Origin: Canna indica
Lineage: Eukaryota > Streptophyta > Magnoliopsida > Zingiberales > Cannaceae
DNA: 64,000 nt
NCBI GenBank assembly: GCA_034359265.1
Contig: CP136890.1
Location: 63,799,501 to 63,863,500 of the forward strand
Direction of reading: 5' to 3'
Shown: piece by piece, positions 1 through 11,113 of the stretch
Layout: every line of letters starts with the position of its first letter
Numbering within the stretch: position 1 is the first letter of the stretch
Notes under the pieces: model-generated
Told to the model about the DNA's origin: nothing
Seen by the model: the letters and a program-made list of their open reading frames with translations, nothing else
Database searches by the model: none
Program-made: the position numbers and the translations under genes

Positions 1-148
1 ATTCGGCAATTCAATCTCTACCGCTGGTTGTACTTCTGGTGGTAATTCTATGACATCAACACCCGTAGTATCTGGTTGCACTAACGTCTCAATAATTGGC
101 CGATCGATATTATCATTCACTGGAATTGACCCCAAAGACTATCAAGTA

Positions 149-526
149 TCATAGTTCTATATGGATTAGATAGACTGGATGAAGAAAACCAGCAGAGGAA
201 GATTCACCATGTGTCTGAACGACAGGATTGCTCGACGTTCTGACTTCACGTGACTCCCTGTGATAAGTCCATATAAAATATCTTGGTGCAAATTCTTTGC
301 TATACAGATGCAGAGTGATAGTTTCTCGATCCAAAACTCATGCATTCAAGCAAATGCTGCACAGACATCGGATTTTTTCACCCGCGCTAGCAAATTTCTG
401 ATTCGAATAGGCAAAATTTAAGAAGTAAGTTACGCCTAATCGAAACTCATTTATTAAAGCTCCATGATCAAGACGTCGGTACATCCAACTTCGATCGCCC
501 GGCATGATTCTGTCAATCAATGACAA
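149..526 (-). pseudogene. TNP2-type CACTA transposase, N-terminal fragment
   Basis: The upstream piece (338-526) reads RSWMYRR and then GVTYFLNFAYSNQKF and KIRCLCSIC. This is the transposase-associated domain found at the N-terminus of CACTA TNP2 proteins, including a cysteine cluster. The downstream piece (149-334) continues with LDRETITLHLYSKEFAPRYF, matching the other copy near 56,158. A reading-frame break lies between the two pieces at about 335, and the protein stops soon after, so the gene is dead. The family protein would bind element ends and catalyse transposition in the nucleus. The remainder is outside the window. Confidence 0.8.
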
Positions 527-959
527 TATCTTCAGTTAATGTCTTTAGGTGAGATGATCCTATTCCATTCGGGATTCATATTATTCATATTGCACTAAGT
601 ATTTCTTTTAACCGTTAACTTTATTCTAAATTTCGGCAGCATCTCCCTACAGTTCTCCGAATACGCATATCATGTAGGCGCGTATCGGAGAACAAGAGAG
701 ATACAATAACCAAAATTTAAGAATGAGTTAACAGTTAAAAGAAAAAACTAAGTGCAATACAAATAATATATTCCTACATTGTCCAATTAGGGACAATTCA
801 AGAGTTGTATGTCGTATAAAAGATCATCTACTCCTTTTACACAAACATACAACCCCCGAACGTATCTAAGGTTTTGCTAAATCTTATTTGACTCGCCGAT
901 GCGTATGTGAAAAGTATCAACTCGTCGGATGGATGATTATTTTCTAAATTTGTGAATGT

Positions 960-1065
960 CGGTTCGAGTCCACAGTGGACGAATTCGGCACAAGGTCAAA
1001 TAGGACAATTCCAGCGTGAGTCCAAAGTGGACGATTCCGGCGCGAGTCCAAAGTGAACGATTCTA
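960..1065. repeat. Subterminal minisatellite of CACTA family 1
   Basis: Three units of about 26 bp carry GAGTCCA, three variable bases, then TGGACGA or TGAACGA, with a short spacer. A longer array of the same unit occupies 56,770-57,075 in the second family-1 copy. Such subterminal repeats are the usual binding sites for the CACTA accessory protein; binding here is inferred. Confidence 0.7.
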
Positions 1066-2055
1066 ATTAATCTAAATCTAAAGATTAACAATAAAATTAA
1101 TCTAATTCATCTAAACTAAACTTAATTAACAAATATAACAATAAAATTATTCTAATTAATCTAAACATGCATTAAACATTTAACCTAAAAATATATTAAA
1201 TATTAATCTAAACATTAATCAAATTAATATTAAAAAAACATTAAATATTAATCTAATCTACACATTAAACATTTAATCAACCTAGATTAGGGTTTAATCT
1301 AAACAAATTTAATTAGAGTAATAAAAAAAATTAGGATTTAAGAAAATCCTAACTCACTATTTCGGCGCCGGAGTCTTGTGGACTCCGGCGCTGGCATCCA
1401 ATGCCTAACATATGTCGGACACTGGACAATGCTCCGACGGCCGGCTGAAACCCTAAACCTAGGGTTTCGGTCGGCCCTAGTATAGGCATATGGGAAGGGG
1501 GCACAAAAATTTCATTGAGAGGGTTCGACGACGGGCGGCGTCGACGGGAGGAGATTGGCAGGTGGTGGCGTCGGCAGAAGCAAGGAAGAAGAAGAAGGAA
1601 AGAGGCAGGCGCGATCGGGGTCGAGTTAAATAAAATTATCAACAACGGCTCACTCATCCGTTAGAACGCCGTTGCTGATAAGTAATATCATCAGCAACGG
1701 CTACGCGGCCTTTGCAACACCTTTGCTGATAAGTATTTTATTTTTGTACCGTGAGGGCGCCATCGGCTAAAGAGTGACAGATGCAGTAGCCGTAAATAAG
1801 TCGTTGCTAATGTGATAATATCATTAACAACGGCCGACGCGATGTTTAGTAAGCCATTGCAACTAAGTTATTTCATTTGCGTGCCGCGTTCGCGCCATCC
1901 ACTTGTTAGCAACGGCTCAAGCAGTTGTAATGAAGCCGTTGTAGATATATCACATCTACAATGGCCCGAGCGGCCGTAAGAACATCGTTAACCATTGTAA
2001 TAGCTTGAGCGGCCGTTGCTAATCGTCGTTGCTGAATAACATATTTCTAGTAGTG

Positions 2056-2824
2056 ATTGCCTTGCCGTCGCAATTGTTGTGACAATGCGATGGCCAATCG
2101 CAGCGATCGCAGAATCATCGCATCTGCGACCTGGTAACCTCTTTATGCCAATAGGGCAACCCTATCCAATATATAATGAGAGAAAGACGGCAATAGAGGC
2201 ATTTATATATAGCATTGTGATGAATAGTTACAAGAAAATTAGGTTTCTTCTTTTGACATGCAAGAAAATAGTTTGCAAGACTTAATTGAACTACAAAAAT
2301 AAAGTAGAATTCTGACATAATTTAAAAAGAAAATATATATAGGTATTGAAAGTTTAAACTCTAACTCCTCTGTATGGATCTAAATCAAAGTCAAAAATTT
2401 ATGGAGAAATAATATGTATGGATACCGACACTTATTATGCGTCAATATCCAAATACCGATACCTAGGTGTTAGAATTAGAATTTTGACTTTTTTTAATGT
2501 TATAATATAGCACTATAATATTTTTATAATATATATTATTACAATTACAATATATAAGATTATAATATAATAATATAAGATTATTATTTATATATTACAA
2601 TGTTTTAAAAAAATTGTAGAAGATGAAGTATGATAACAAATTTTTAAGTTCAAGGAGGTATTAATTTATAATAGATAAGGGTAGTTAGGAAAAAAATTTA
2701 ATCCATATAGAACAAAAAAGTTTGTTTCACTTTTTTAAAAAAATTAACAAATCAACACAATCTGGCATCAGTATTAGAAAATCAGCACCATTAGCCATCA
2801 ATTTGTTAGAAACCAATGCCATTA
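2056..2824. other. AT-rich sequence between two CACTA elements, no gene recognised
   Basis: The first 100 bases hold a GC-richer stretch with several GCGATCGCA-like words. From about 2480 the sequence becomes a TATAAT/ATATTA-rich tract. No coding similarity or terminal repeats were seen. Confidence 0.5.
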
Positions 2825-2962
2825 CACTACAACATTTAGGACTTTCTATAGCATTTAACGATAGCGTTTCGGTTTAGCCATCAATTTGTTAGAAACCAAT
2901 GCCATTACATTACAACATTTAGGATTTTCTATAGCATTTAACGATAGCGTTCTATCGAAACA
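2792..2962. repeat. Tandem duplication of a CACTA terminus plus flank
   Basis: About 84 bp starting AGCCATCAATTTGTTAG and including the first 50 bases of the family-2 CACTA end is present twice in a row (2792-2875 and 2876-2960). The outer copy has the canonical CACTAC; the inner copy has CATTAC. Because host flank is included, the duplication happened after insertion. Confidence 0.75.
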
Positions 2963-2999
2963 CTATCGTTAACAATAGCTAAAATTTCAGCAACGCGGC

Positions 3000-3600
3000 A
3001 TAAGTCCCTCATTTTTTTTCCTTCGACAACAAAAAGCCCCACTCCCTTATTTTTTCCCTTACTCGACAAAACCTAAACCCGTGTCCCCCTTCTCCTCTGG
3101 CGACAAAACCTTCCCCTGCCCCTCCCCCCTCCTGATCCATCCCCTCCACCTTCCTCGTCCTCCTACCTCCACCGCCCTGGCCTACAAGAAGAAGACGCCA
3201 ATGTCTGGTTCTTCATCAGCAATGCCGACACTACTACATTTTGTCAAACCCTTCTGCTCCTGCGACTCCAAGTCGCCTCCATCGACATCTCTGTCCTCTT
3301 CAACCCCAAACCCTTCTGCTGCTCCTCGGGTACACCAATCGCGGCAGCTACTGTAGAGCCTCCCTCTTCAGCCTGATCTCTCTTCTCGCCTCCCCTCATG
3401 ACAAAATCATCATTTTCCCGATTAGCCGCCGACGCTCGCCTCCCCTTGCGACGATCACCTCTCGTACCCCTCAGACCTCAACACTACCTCCATGGTTTGC
3501 TACCCTCGCCAAGCTAGAGCTTTGTTGTAGCATGGAGAGCGAGGTAGATCTTTTCCTCTTTGGATATTCATTTGGATTGGACCAGTAGTACTTTTGTGTG
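3000..3600 (+). other. GC-rich, C/T-biased stretch inside CACTA family 2, origin unknown
   Basis: The stretch is rich in CCTCC, CTTCTC and TCGCC. It has open frames in more than one phase (for example 3081-3356 and 3241-3588), which is what pyrimidine-rich DNA gives by chance. One frame near 3190-3300 reads DANVWFFISNADTTTF, which looks protein-like, but I do not recognise the family. It may be the 5' UTR and first exon of another captured gene. Confidence 0.35.
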
Positions 3601-3856
3601 CTCCAATTTCTTGTTATTTATTGAGCTTAAGTTAGTTTATGGAAAGAGAAATTTTTTATTCTGCATTGTGATGTTTTCTGCTCATTTTGTTAAGGATTTT
3701 GCTGAATAATCAAGGATTTTGTTATAGCCTCCATTGCGATGGCTCCCCTTGAGACGAACTCACCCGTGGTCGCTTGCCCTCACGACTCCTAACGAACTAC
3801 TGGTGCAAAGGTACAAAGCAAAACAAAGCTTCATTTATTTAGTTACTTCAATCCAG

Positions 3857-3955
3857 GTCCAACTTCTTTTGCGGCAATTATTGAAATGGTTATGACTATT
3901 GTGGAACAAAGTGGTGGACAATACCATGTTCTAGTAATAATCGCCGATGGTTAAG
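3857..3955 (+). pseudogene. Captured exon of an RGLG-type RING E3 ligase (copine domain)
   Basis: After a polypyrimidine-AG acceptor (ends 3856) the frame reads PTSFAAIIEMVMTIVEQSGG followed by QYHVLVIIADG and a stop. This is the signature of the copine/vWA-like domain of plant RGLG ubiquitin ligases, where the intact protein continues ADGQVT. The CAA codon expected after ADG has become TAA. Only about 32 codons are present, with no RING finger nearby, so it cannot make a functional ligase. It lies inside the family-2 CACTA element, upstream of unrelated gene pieces. I am fairly confident of the family but have no alignment score. Confidence 0.7.
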
Positions 3956-4783
3956 TATGTTTCCATATATTTTCAAATTTTAGATTGATGGGCAATAATT
4001 CATCATACAAAACACTACATTGTCCATTGATAGTTTTATGTGACACTAATGACTATTGAATAAGATACAAATGGATGTTGATGGAGGATCCTAATAGTTG
4101 AGACCACGATCATTGTTCTGAATGGAAGATGGTTAACTCATGCTTTGAATAGTATGAAGGATGTGCTAAAATGAGAAGACTAGCTTGATTAATGAGTGGC
4201 AATAACCTTTTAAGAACTAATCTCTCACACACGTTTGAATGGTTCTAAAGCACTGAATTGTTGTTTCACATGTCCCATCAGTTCAGATGTATGCCTTCTT
4301 CTCTTCACAACAATACTAGTTTCATGTGTTTATACTGCGAAGTCAAACAATTGCACTGTATGTTTATCGTTTTATTGTATCTTCTCTTGTAGAGAATCTC
4401 CTAAGTCTTTAGGGAAAGTAACAGAAAACAAGAGGAATGAACAATCTGTAGATCCAAAGCTTGTTTGAAATGAAAGGATATTTATTGGGTCTGATCTCAT
4501 GGATTCACAAAAGGTGATGTTGGAGCAATGTTCTTGTTCAGTAGTTTGATCTCAGTAACTTTTTAGCAAAAACCTTACTTTTGTTATTCAATAACCTTTC
4601 CTTTGTAGATTTTTGAATAACTTTTTTCTTTGTCTGTCCATATCTTTCCTTTAGTTTGACATAATTGTACTTCTCTCCTTCAATCAACATGACCTTTTGG
4701 ACAAATTACCTTGAACTATTCTCATATTAGAAAACTTTGCTATGTTATCCCTAAATAAGAAACAACATTGTACTACCTTGACC

Positions 4784-5219
4784 ATGTCGAAGGTGGCAGT
4801 GTCATTCACTCACATAATTAAGAGCGGAGAGCCTGCATTCAGCGTGTTGGTGTCGAGGTTTCTGCTAGGAGAGACGTTTCCTATTCCAGTATATCTATCT
4901 CTGCTGTCGATTATTGGAGGCTGCGCTTTGGCTACTGTCACAGAGCTGAACTTTAATATGATTGGTATGACTGATGCATAAGAAAATTTGTAATTTTTTC
5001 ATGCTTTGTTTACTTTCATGTTTGGTTGTTCATTAGTTTATAATTGTAGGACAAGATTATTAAGCAAACCAATGTATGTTTTTGCACTAGTTTGGTGCCT
5101 CTAGCAAAATCTATTGATGCTATTTTTTTTTCTTTAGCTACTCTAATTACAGGTTTTATGGGCGCAATGGTATCAAACCTTGCATTTGTATTTAGAAACA
5201 TCTTCTCCAAGAGGTCCAT
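4784..5219 (+). pseudogene. Captured two-exon fragment of plastid glucose-6-phosphate/phosphate translocator
   Basis: The first exon reads MSKVAVSFTHIIKSGEPAFS, then SRFLLGETFPIPVYLSLL and TELNFNMIG, characteristic of the GPT branch of plastid phosphate translocators (triose-phosphate translocator family). It is followed by a GTATGA donor at about 4969 and an intron ending ATTACAG at 5152. The second exon continues GFMGAMVSNLAFVFRNIFSK in the correct order and phase, then loses similarity after 5219. The intact protein is an inner-envelope exchanger of about 390 residues; here only about 80 codons remain and the rest is absent. The retained intron shows that genomic DNA, not a spliced transcript, was captured. 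Confidence 0.85.
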
Positions 5220-6209
5220 TCTTATGATTATTGGATTGTAAATGTTCTTTGTTTCCGAACTTGTTTGTTTCTAAATGATGCTTGATATTCCTCAAACCTT
5301 GTGATTAATACAAGTAATTCTTTTCTAAAAAAATGATGCTTGATATTTCCTAGCTACCTTTTGAAAATCATATGGTATAAGAAGTGGTGATACTATGATA
5401 GGATAAACACAGCTAACTAAATCTTCTCTTGGCAAGTGGTGATATGTCATGGAAATATCCATTTGCCAAGAGGTTGCATAATGCACGAATGTCATGGCCG
5501 TGTTTTAACCGGTGGCATTTAAGGGATTTAATGTTTTGTCATATTTTGTTTTGTCATAATTCTACGACCTTCATCACTAGCTGAATTAACCGAGAGGTAA
5601 CATCTTATTATCTCTGCCTTGATCAAGTTTATGTACTAGAGGAAGTTTCAGTTAGTTCTTTAAAATTTAAAATTAGTTCATTTCAACTATCAGGTCAATA
5701 TGTACCTCACATATCTTTGATATGAGAGTGTGCCTGTATGGACATGGAGCACCTTTTAACATAATAAATTTCCATTACATTTGACTCTTAGCCTGTTAGA
5801 GGATGATATTATAAACCAAAGACTTATAACCAACAGTGAATTTGATTCATAGTCCTACATGCTATGCAGTAGTCTTTGCTACTTGTTGCTGACTTAATAA
5901 TACCGTGTTCAGGATATAGTTTGAATAAGGAGATTGAGGTTGCAATATACAAAAATGTGGTATCAAGTTTCTCTATAAGATGACATTTCAGTTACTTAAA
6001 ATTATCCCTCCTATTTGCACTATTGTATTGTAACATCAAAGAATAAATCTACACATATTTCATTGCTTACAGAACTAGATAATGGTACTTTGTTTTCTAT
6101 TAATTACCCAACTAAACCTGTGGAATATCAGATTAACTATCCAAGCATTACACGAAAAGTAGTGTATAGTTATCTAGAATAGAAGGATCTCGGATGCGAG
6201 GGTTTTAAG

Positions 6210-6440
6210 TAGCACAAACTCTCGGGAAGTCACTCGTCGCAGAAATCCGTATTACCCACCGCCACAGTTGCCCTAGCCGTTCTCCGTTTTCTCTCCACAT
6301 ACTGCGAAGAGGAAGGATCATTTCCTTCTTCCTATATATCTTTGCAGCCATGCACGCCCCAGTCCTCGTTCTCAGTAAGCCCCTCCCACTCCCAGTTTGT
6401 ACTGCTTCAACACTTGAGTTTGTTAATGGTGAACCTAAAA
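6210..6440 (+). pseudogene. Probable captured 5' UTR and exon 1 of CCT-gamma (T-complex protein 1)
   Basis: A leader with TTTGCAGCC precedes an ATG at 6350, and the frame reads MHAPVLVL before a GTAAGC donor at 6375. Plant CCT-gamma chaperonin subunits begin MHAPVLVL, with a phase consistent with a short first exon. Only eight codons support this, so the call is suggestive. The following 65 bases look like the start of the intron. It lies inside the family-2 CACTA element in the same orientation as the other captured pieces. A similar N-terminus in an unrelated gene cannot be excluded. Confidence 0.45.
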
Positions 6441-6806
6441 CAATCACATATACTAATAGATTAAGAGGAGAAAACAAACAAATAGGTAACTAATTTTAAT
6501 AAGCTTCAGATACAGAGGCAACTAGAGCTTATTTTAATAAGCTTTAGATACAAATAGGTAACTGATTTGAATAAGCTTCGGATACAAATAGGTAATTGAT
6601 TTTAATAAGCTTCAGTCACAACACTTGTTCAGAAGCTGGTAGAACTAGATCAGAAGTGAAATATGTTTATTATTCTATCATTTCAGTTTTTGTTGTGAAT
6701 TGAAGCTGGTAGAACTATATCAGAAGTGAAATATCAAGAATAACTTTTGATCATATTGCAATTATTTTAGGTTAAGTACTGAATTCAATTGACTTTTATT
6801 CTACAG

Positions 6807-6896
6807 CAAGGGAGACTTTCTCAAGCTGAAACAATTATGAAGAAACTTTATGACAAAGAAAAAGTTGTTGAAGTTATGCTAGTTGGAACTTGATGG
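6807..6896 (+). pseudogene. Captured exon piece resembling plastidic glucose transporter (pGlcT)
   Basis: Following a TTCTACAG acceptor, the frame reads QGRLSQAETIMKKLYDKEK and then VVEVML before degenerating. Plastidic glucose transporters of the major facilitator superfamily have a closely similar stretch (QAE, KKLYGKEKV, EVM) in the central cytoplasmic loop. About 25 codons are present with no membrane segments, so it encodes nothing functional. Together with the translocator piece 1.6 kb upstream it gives two fragments from plastid sugar transport genes in one transposon, which may be coincidence. Confidence 0.55.
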
Positions 6897-7584
6897 CAGG
6901 GTGGTTAAGGTTCAATTGGAACTTGATGCTAGTTGGAAGATTTCAATTGGTCAAGGGTCAGATATTTGGAAGCTATGTTGGAAGATTTCATGATTATAAC
7001 AAGCTAGCAACTTTTGTTTTAGAAGACAATACTTAATCTACTTTCTTTTTATTATTAGAAGACAATATTGATATATGTTTAAGTTCATTAGTTGATATTT
7101 TACTAAGTTTGGATTAATATTATATTTTAGTAGTTTGGATTTATGTAATGTACTCTTGATTTAATATAAAAATATTTTTAAATATTGATTCTTATATTGT
7201 TAATAAATTAAAAAGATAAAAAAATTATTTCACTAACAGCAACAAGCTGATATTAAACCTACTTTTGTATGATAGTTTTAAAATGCTCTCTTTAGTGATA
7301 GATAACGATTCGAAAAAGCTATATAAATATATATGATAACTAAATATTATTGGTATTGTAGAATGAAGTAATAGCATGTTCAGAATGCTATAACGAATTA
7401 ATCATAACGAATACAAAATGTTATAAAATAACATTCATATAGCATTCACAATTGCATTCCTAGAAATGCTATTGTAACCTCCTTACATAAGATAGCGTGC
7501 GATTTGACAGTGTTTCGTTTAATGTTATACACTACCTATGATACCGTTGATGGTATGCTATTAATGACGATTTTTGTTGCAGTG

Positions 7585-7729
7585 TTAAAAACGAGTTTGT
7601 AGAAAGACTAGCAACTTGTAACCGGCACCCAAGAAGGCACTAGTTTTGTTTTTTTAATTATTTTTATTTTAAAAAACCGATGATTTTTTTTGTTATAGTA
7701 GTAATTATTATGCAATGATAATTATTGTC

Positions 7730-7772
<43 letters not shown>

Positions 7773-7790
7773 GATAGAGGGTTCATTTAT
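7585..7790. other. Short spacer with TG/TA microsatellite
   Basis: The spacer between the CACTA element and the 3' end of the LINE contains (TG)n followed by (TA)n at about 7729-7769. No gene was seen. Confidence 0.6.
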
Positions 7791-8610
7791 AAAATGAGGA
7801 GTACAAGCGTCCAAGATACATCAATATGCATCAAACTTCACTTATACAAAAATTACTAACAAACTGACATGGAATCCTTCCATATGTCAAACACCGACTT
7901 GATTGATTCATCTGTTGAGTGGGATACGAAGTTGAAGACTCGATCGTTTCTGCATTTTCATATACTCCATAAAATGATAAAACCCATCCATAGAATTCCT
8001 TTAGGTGCGCCTCCTGGCTCTGGGCCTTGCAAAGGGTCTCCCATCCCTCCGTTTGATTGTTGGACTGGTGCAGGTCGCGAACAGGAAAAAGGGATGTTGT
8101 TCCAAACCTGTTGCGCCCAGCAAAGGGTCTTCCATCCCTCCGTTTGAGTGCTGGACTGGTGCAGTCCCGAACAGGCAAAAGGTATGCTGTTCCAAACCTG
8201 TCGCACCCAGCTGCAGTGGAAGAAAGTATGAACTACCGATTCTGGATGAGCAGAACAGTTTACACATGAGAGCTCTTGGATGGTAATCCCTCGAGTATAA
8301 GTTGACATTGGACAGGGAGTGCATCCCTACATAAACGCCAGAGGAAAAACTTCAATTTAGGAGGTGCTTTAAGCTTCCAAATCTTGCACCAAAGCTGCTT
8401 GTGAGGCATGTGCCGCGCTCCATTATTCAGATTCTTGTCCAAGAGATACTTGTTTCCAGAATCTATAGTATAGAATCCCGTAAGCGAGTGTGGCCATGTG
8501 GGTTGATCTCTGCCATGCAGGATCTCCACGTTAAGGATGCAATCCGCCAATGATGGAAGGAATAAAGACCTAACTTTGGGTGCCATCCACATAGCTGTTT
8601 GTCTACCCAA
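7790..8610 (-). pseudogene. LINE A zf-RVT domain and C-terminal tail
   Basis: The minus strand reads KAPPKLKFFLWRLCRDALPV (about 8380-8300), the typical opening of the zf-RVT domain that follows plant LINE reverse transcriptases. It is followed by a cysteine/histidine segment with HTFFHCSWVRQVWNSIPF near 8230. A tandem repeat (8015-8215) then breaks the frame, and a tail reading WVLSFYGVYENAETIES continues to about 7880. A terminal RNase H domain was not found. Confidence 0.75.
8015..8215. repeat. 91-bp tandem repeat inside LINE A tail
   Basis: Two nearly complete units start GCAAAGGGTCTYCCATCCCTC at about 8027 and 8118, each ending CAAACCTGTYGCRCCCA. The repeat duplicates part of the zf-RVT coding region and explains overlapping open frames seen here on both strands. 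Confidence 0.75.
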
Positions 8611-8845
8611 ACATTCCGAAATCAGAATGGGAGCTGATGTATTTTCCTTTGTACCTGCTATGTTAAAATATGGAGCCGTAGGGAGCCAAGGAGTGTGCAG
8701 AACCGGGAGAGTTGTAAACGATCCAATTTTCTATTGCATCCCTGATTGAATAATATCTCTCCCCTTTAATATGCTTCTCCAACCCCATGAAGGCTTGCTG
8801 CATTGACCGCCTCAGGCAAGGAAGAATGAGGGTAGTATTTAGCTT

Positions 8846-9984
8846 TCATAACTTGAGAGAACAATTCAAGGAGGATGAAGTAGTTAGCAGACGCCAAGTC
8901 TGTTTCACCAGTAGAGCCAGGTTGAAGAGGTGGCAGTCTTTAAATCCAAGACCTCCATCCCTTTTCTCGCCGCATAGAGAGTTCCATTTGACCCAGTTTA
9001 TGGAGCTCTTATCTTTATTATTCCTCCACCAGAAGTTCCGACAACATCTGTTGATTTCCTCCGTTAAAGTTTCTGGCAAGAGGAAGCAAGACATAGCATA
9101 TGTTAGAATGGCCGAGATGATGGTTGATTTGATGAGGGTAGCCTTTCCAGTGCGGGAGAGAAATCTTGATTTCCATCCTTCCATCTCGTTTTTTATCTTC
9201 GAGATGATGAATTCAAAGGATGCTCTTCTGGATCTATTGACAGTAGATGGTAGACCCAAGTAATGGTCTTGTGCACCGATATGTCTAATATTCAGCATGT
9301 TTCCTACCTGATTATGAAGTCGGTCGGGGGTATTCCGAGAGAAAAACACAGCTGACTTCTCCATGCTTACTTTAAGGCCACTCATAGATTCAAAGGAACT
9401 CAAAGTGTTTTTGATTACCTCTACTGAAGGCCCGTCTGCTTAGCCAAATAGTATAATATCATCTGCGAAGAATAGGGAGGTAATCGGTGGAGCAAGGCGA
9501 CTAATTTTCACCCCCTGAAGACGCTGTTGTTGGATCTCCTTGTTTAACAAGAAGGTAAGGCTTTCCATGCATAAGACGAATAGCAGTGGGGATAATGGAT
9601 CGCCTTGTCGAAGGCCCCGGCCAGGTCTGAAGTAGTCATACACAAGACCATTCGAGAGGATAGAGAACGATGTTATGGATATGCATTGCATAATAAGTTC
9701 CGTGAAATATTCATGGAAACCCATCTTGCACAAACTAAATTGAAGGAATGACCATTCTACTCGGTCATATACTTTGCTCATATCCAATTTGAGGGTCATT
9801 TCCTTTGTGGAATTGAGTGGTTTACTTTTCGGATGATGCATAATCTCATGAGACACCAATATGTTATCAGAGATTAATTAATCTTCCTTTTATGAAAGCG
9901 CTTTGATTTAAGGAGACAAGCTTATGCATTATGCTTTGAAGTCTATACATCAGAATTTTCGAGAAGATTTTCACCGTATATATC
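8846..9984 (-). pseudogene. LINE A reverse transcriptase, C-terminal half, and post-RT region
   Basis: The minus strand starts at the insertion breakpoint with KIFSKILMYRLQSIMHKLVS and NQSAFIKGRL. It carries a 4-base duplication (ATTA, near 9878) that shifts frame, then continues LISDNILVSHEIMHHPK, MTLKLDMSKVYDRVEWSF, GLRQGDPLSPLLFVLCMESL and LFFADDIILFG. FADD is the catalytic aspartate box of the RT. A frame break follows, and the post-RT region shows DHYLGLPSTVNRSRRASF and CCRNFWW. These are unmistakable for plant L1 elements. The frame breaks make it inactive. Confidence 0.88.
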
Positions 9985-10349
9985 TCTAAGGAAACTTCTC
10001 TTAAGGGCAGTTGAATAGGAAGTTGCAACTGCTATTGCAACTGCTACTTGCTAGTAGCAAAGTAAGAACCAAAACAAAAGACATACGCAAACACAAAGGT
10101 TTGTTTACGCAGTTCAGTGACAAAACCTATCACCTAATCTGCGAGGTACTCACTGGACAGATGCCCAATCCACTCTCTATAAGTACAATATAAGTCCTCT
10201 AGATTTCACACTCGAAATCCGACTACTAGTACTACAGTAAATTGGAAATAACAAAAATCTATTTGCTATTACAAGTAAATACCAACTTAGCGAGTTATCC
10301 GCCCAAAACCATTTTCACCTAAAGATAAGAAAGATAGATTGTTGTCATG

Positions 10350-10497
10350 CACTCAGCAGTCTTGCACTCAGCAATCTTCACTAAGCAGTCTGCACTCAAT
10401 AGTCTGCACTCAACGGTCTCAACTCAACAGTCTCAACTCAGCAGTCTACACTCAGCAGTATGAACTCAGCAGTATGAACTCAGCAGTCTTAACTCCT
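10350..10497. repeat. Degenerate 12-bp tandem array (ACTCARCAGTCT)
   Basis: About twelve units of a 12-base motif, ACTCAGCAGTCT with variants such as CTCAACGGTCTC and CTCAGCAGTATG, lie inside insert X. The array is read through in several frames on the plus strand, so open frames here are not evidence of a gene. Confidence 0.8.
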
Positions 10498-10590
10498 CAT
10501 ATAACTGGCAACACAGTTTACACACATAAGAGTGGATCCATAGGAGTAGATCAATACAAGAGGATCAATATTCTCAAACATTCTCTCACA

Positions 10591-10600
10591 CCTTTTATAA
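10591..10600 (-). promoter_or_regulatory. Probable LTR TATA box of insert X
   Basis: The minus strand reads TTATAAAAGG within a GC-richer context, consistent with the promoter of an LTR read on the minus strand. Function is inferred from position only. Confidence 0.45.
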
Positions 10601-11113
10601 CCAGAGTAGGCAACCCAAAAGACATTGCCATTACTCTACAAGAGAAACTCCTAACTCCACCAATGAATGACCAAGACCATAAAGCTTCATGATGACCAAA
10701 ACTCCATTAAGCATCATAAAAGAGCAAGTCCAAAAGTCACCATAAATAATCAAGTCCAAAGGTCACAATAAATGATCAATCAAGATTAACTATATATATA
10801 CCAGCAGTATTCAAGCAATATCACAGTAGGATAAACATCGCAGCAGCATAGACTTCACTGAAGCAAGAGCAGTTGCAACTGACTATGTTGATATAGAAGA
10901 CTTGCAGATCCATAACTTCTCTTTCCTCATAAATAGAAAAGGCAAACCAACTTCCATAAATATCACTTAACAAAGGATCTTAACATTAGCAGTTCGAACA
11001 TAAAAGGTAGCCATAACACATCATAATATTTCGGCCATAAAAGCTTCAAGAAAAATTGCCGCCATAAAAGTTTTTAAGAAAAAACGTGAGCTCATTAATG
11101 AAGACCACTTCAT

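Larger units (their letters stand above)
1..2055 (-). mobile_element. CACTA (En/Spm) transposon family 1, copy 1, 5' portion
   Basis: The right end reads TTCTAGTAGTG at 2045-2055, the reverse complement of the CACTACTAGAA that opens a second copy at 50,440. The transposase remnant is on the minus strand, so 2055 is the 5' terminus and the element runs off the left edge of the window. Inside the end lie subterminal repeats around AGCAACGGC/GCCGTTGCT (1640-2030), a short run of GAGTCCAAAGTGGACGATT units (965-1065), and the start of a TNP2-like transposase. Bases 1-540 correspond to about 55,836-56,345 of the other copy. This end is well defined; the target duplication cannot be tested because the other end is outside the window. 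Confidence 0.85.
2825..7584. mobile_element. CACTA transposon family 2, non-autonomous, carrying host gene fragments
   Basis: The left end is CACTACAACATTTAGG at 2825 and the right end is TTTTTGTTGCAGTG at 7571-7584. The terminal inverted repeats therefore differ by one base in the first ten. The three-base target duplication TTA occurs on both sides (2822-2824 and 7585-7587), as expected for CACTA insertion. Subterminal regions are rich in ATAGCATTT/AAATGCTAT and ATAGCGTTTCG words (2850-2990 and 7270-7560). No transposase is visible in the 4.76 kb. The interior instead contains exon-like pieces of unrelated plant genes, listed separately, so this is a gene-capturing (Pack-CACTA type) element that would depend on a transposase supplied in trans. 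Confidence 0.85.

Noticed and set aside
6205..6477. 90-codon minus-strand frame
   Set aside because: Overlaps the better supported plus-strand CCT-gamma exon 1 with its GT donor; no family recognised.
7729..7769. Possible CRISPR-like or structured repeat
   Set aside because: Simple TG/TA microsatellite; CRISPR arrays are not expected in plant nuclear DNA and none was seen elsewhere.
7831..8324. Several overlapping 90-116-codon frames on both strands
   Set aside because: They are created by the 91-bp tandem repeat within the LINE tail; only the minus-strand zf-RVT reading makes sense.
10339..10692. 117-codon plus-strand frame (Ser/Gln-rich start)
   Set aside because: The first half is the 12-bp tandem array; no conserved domain.
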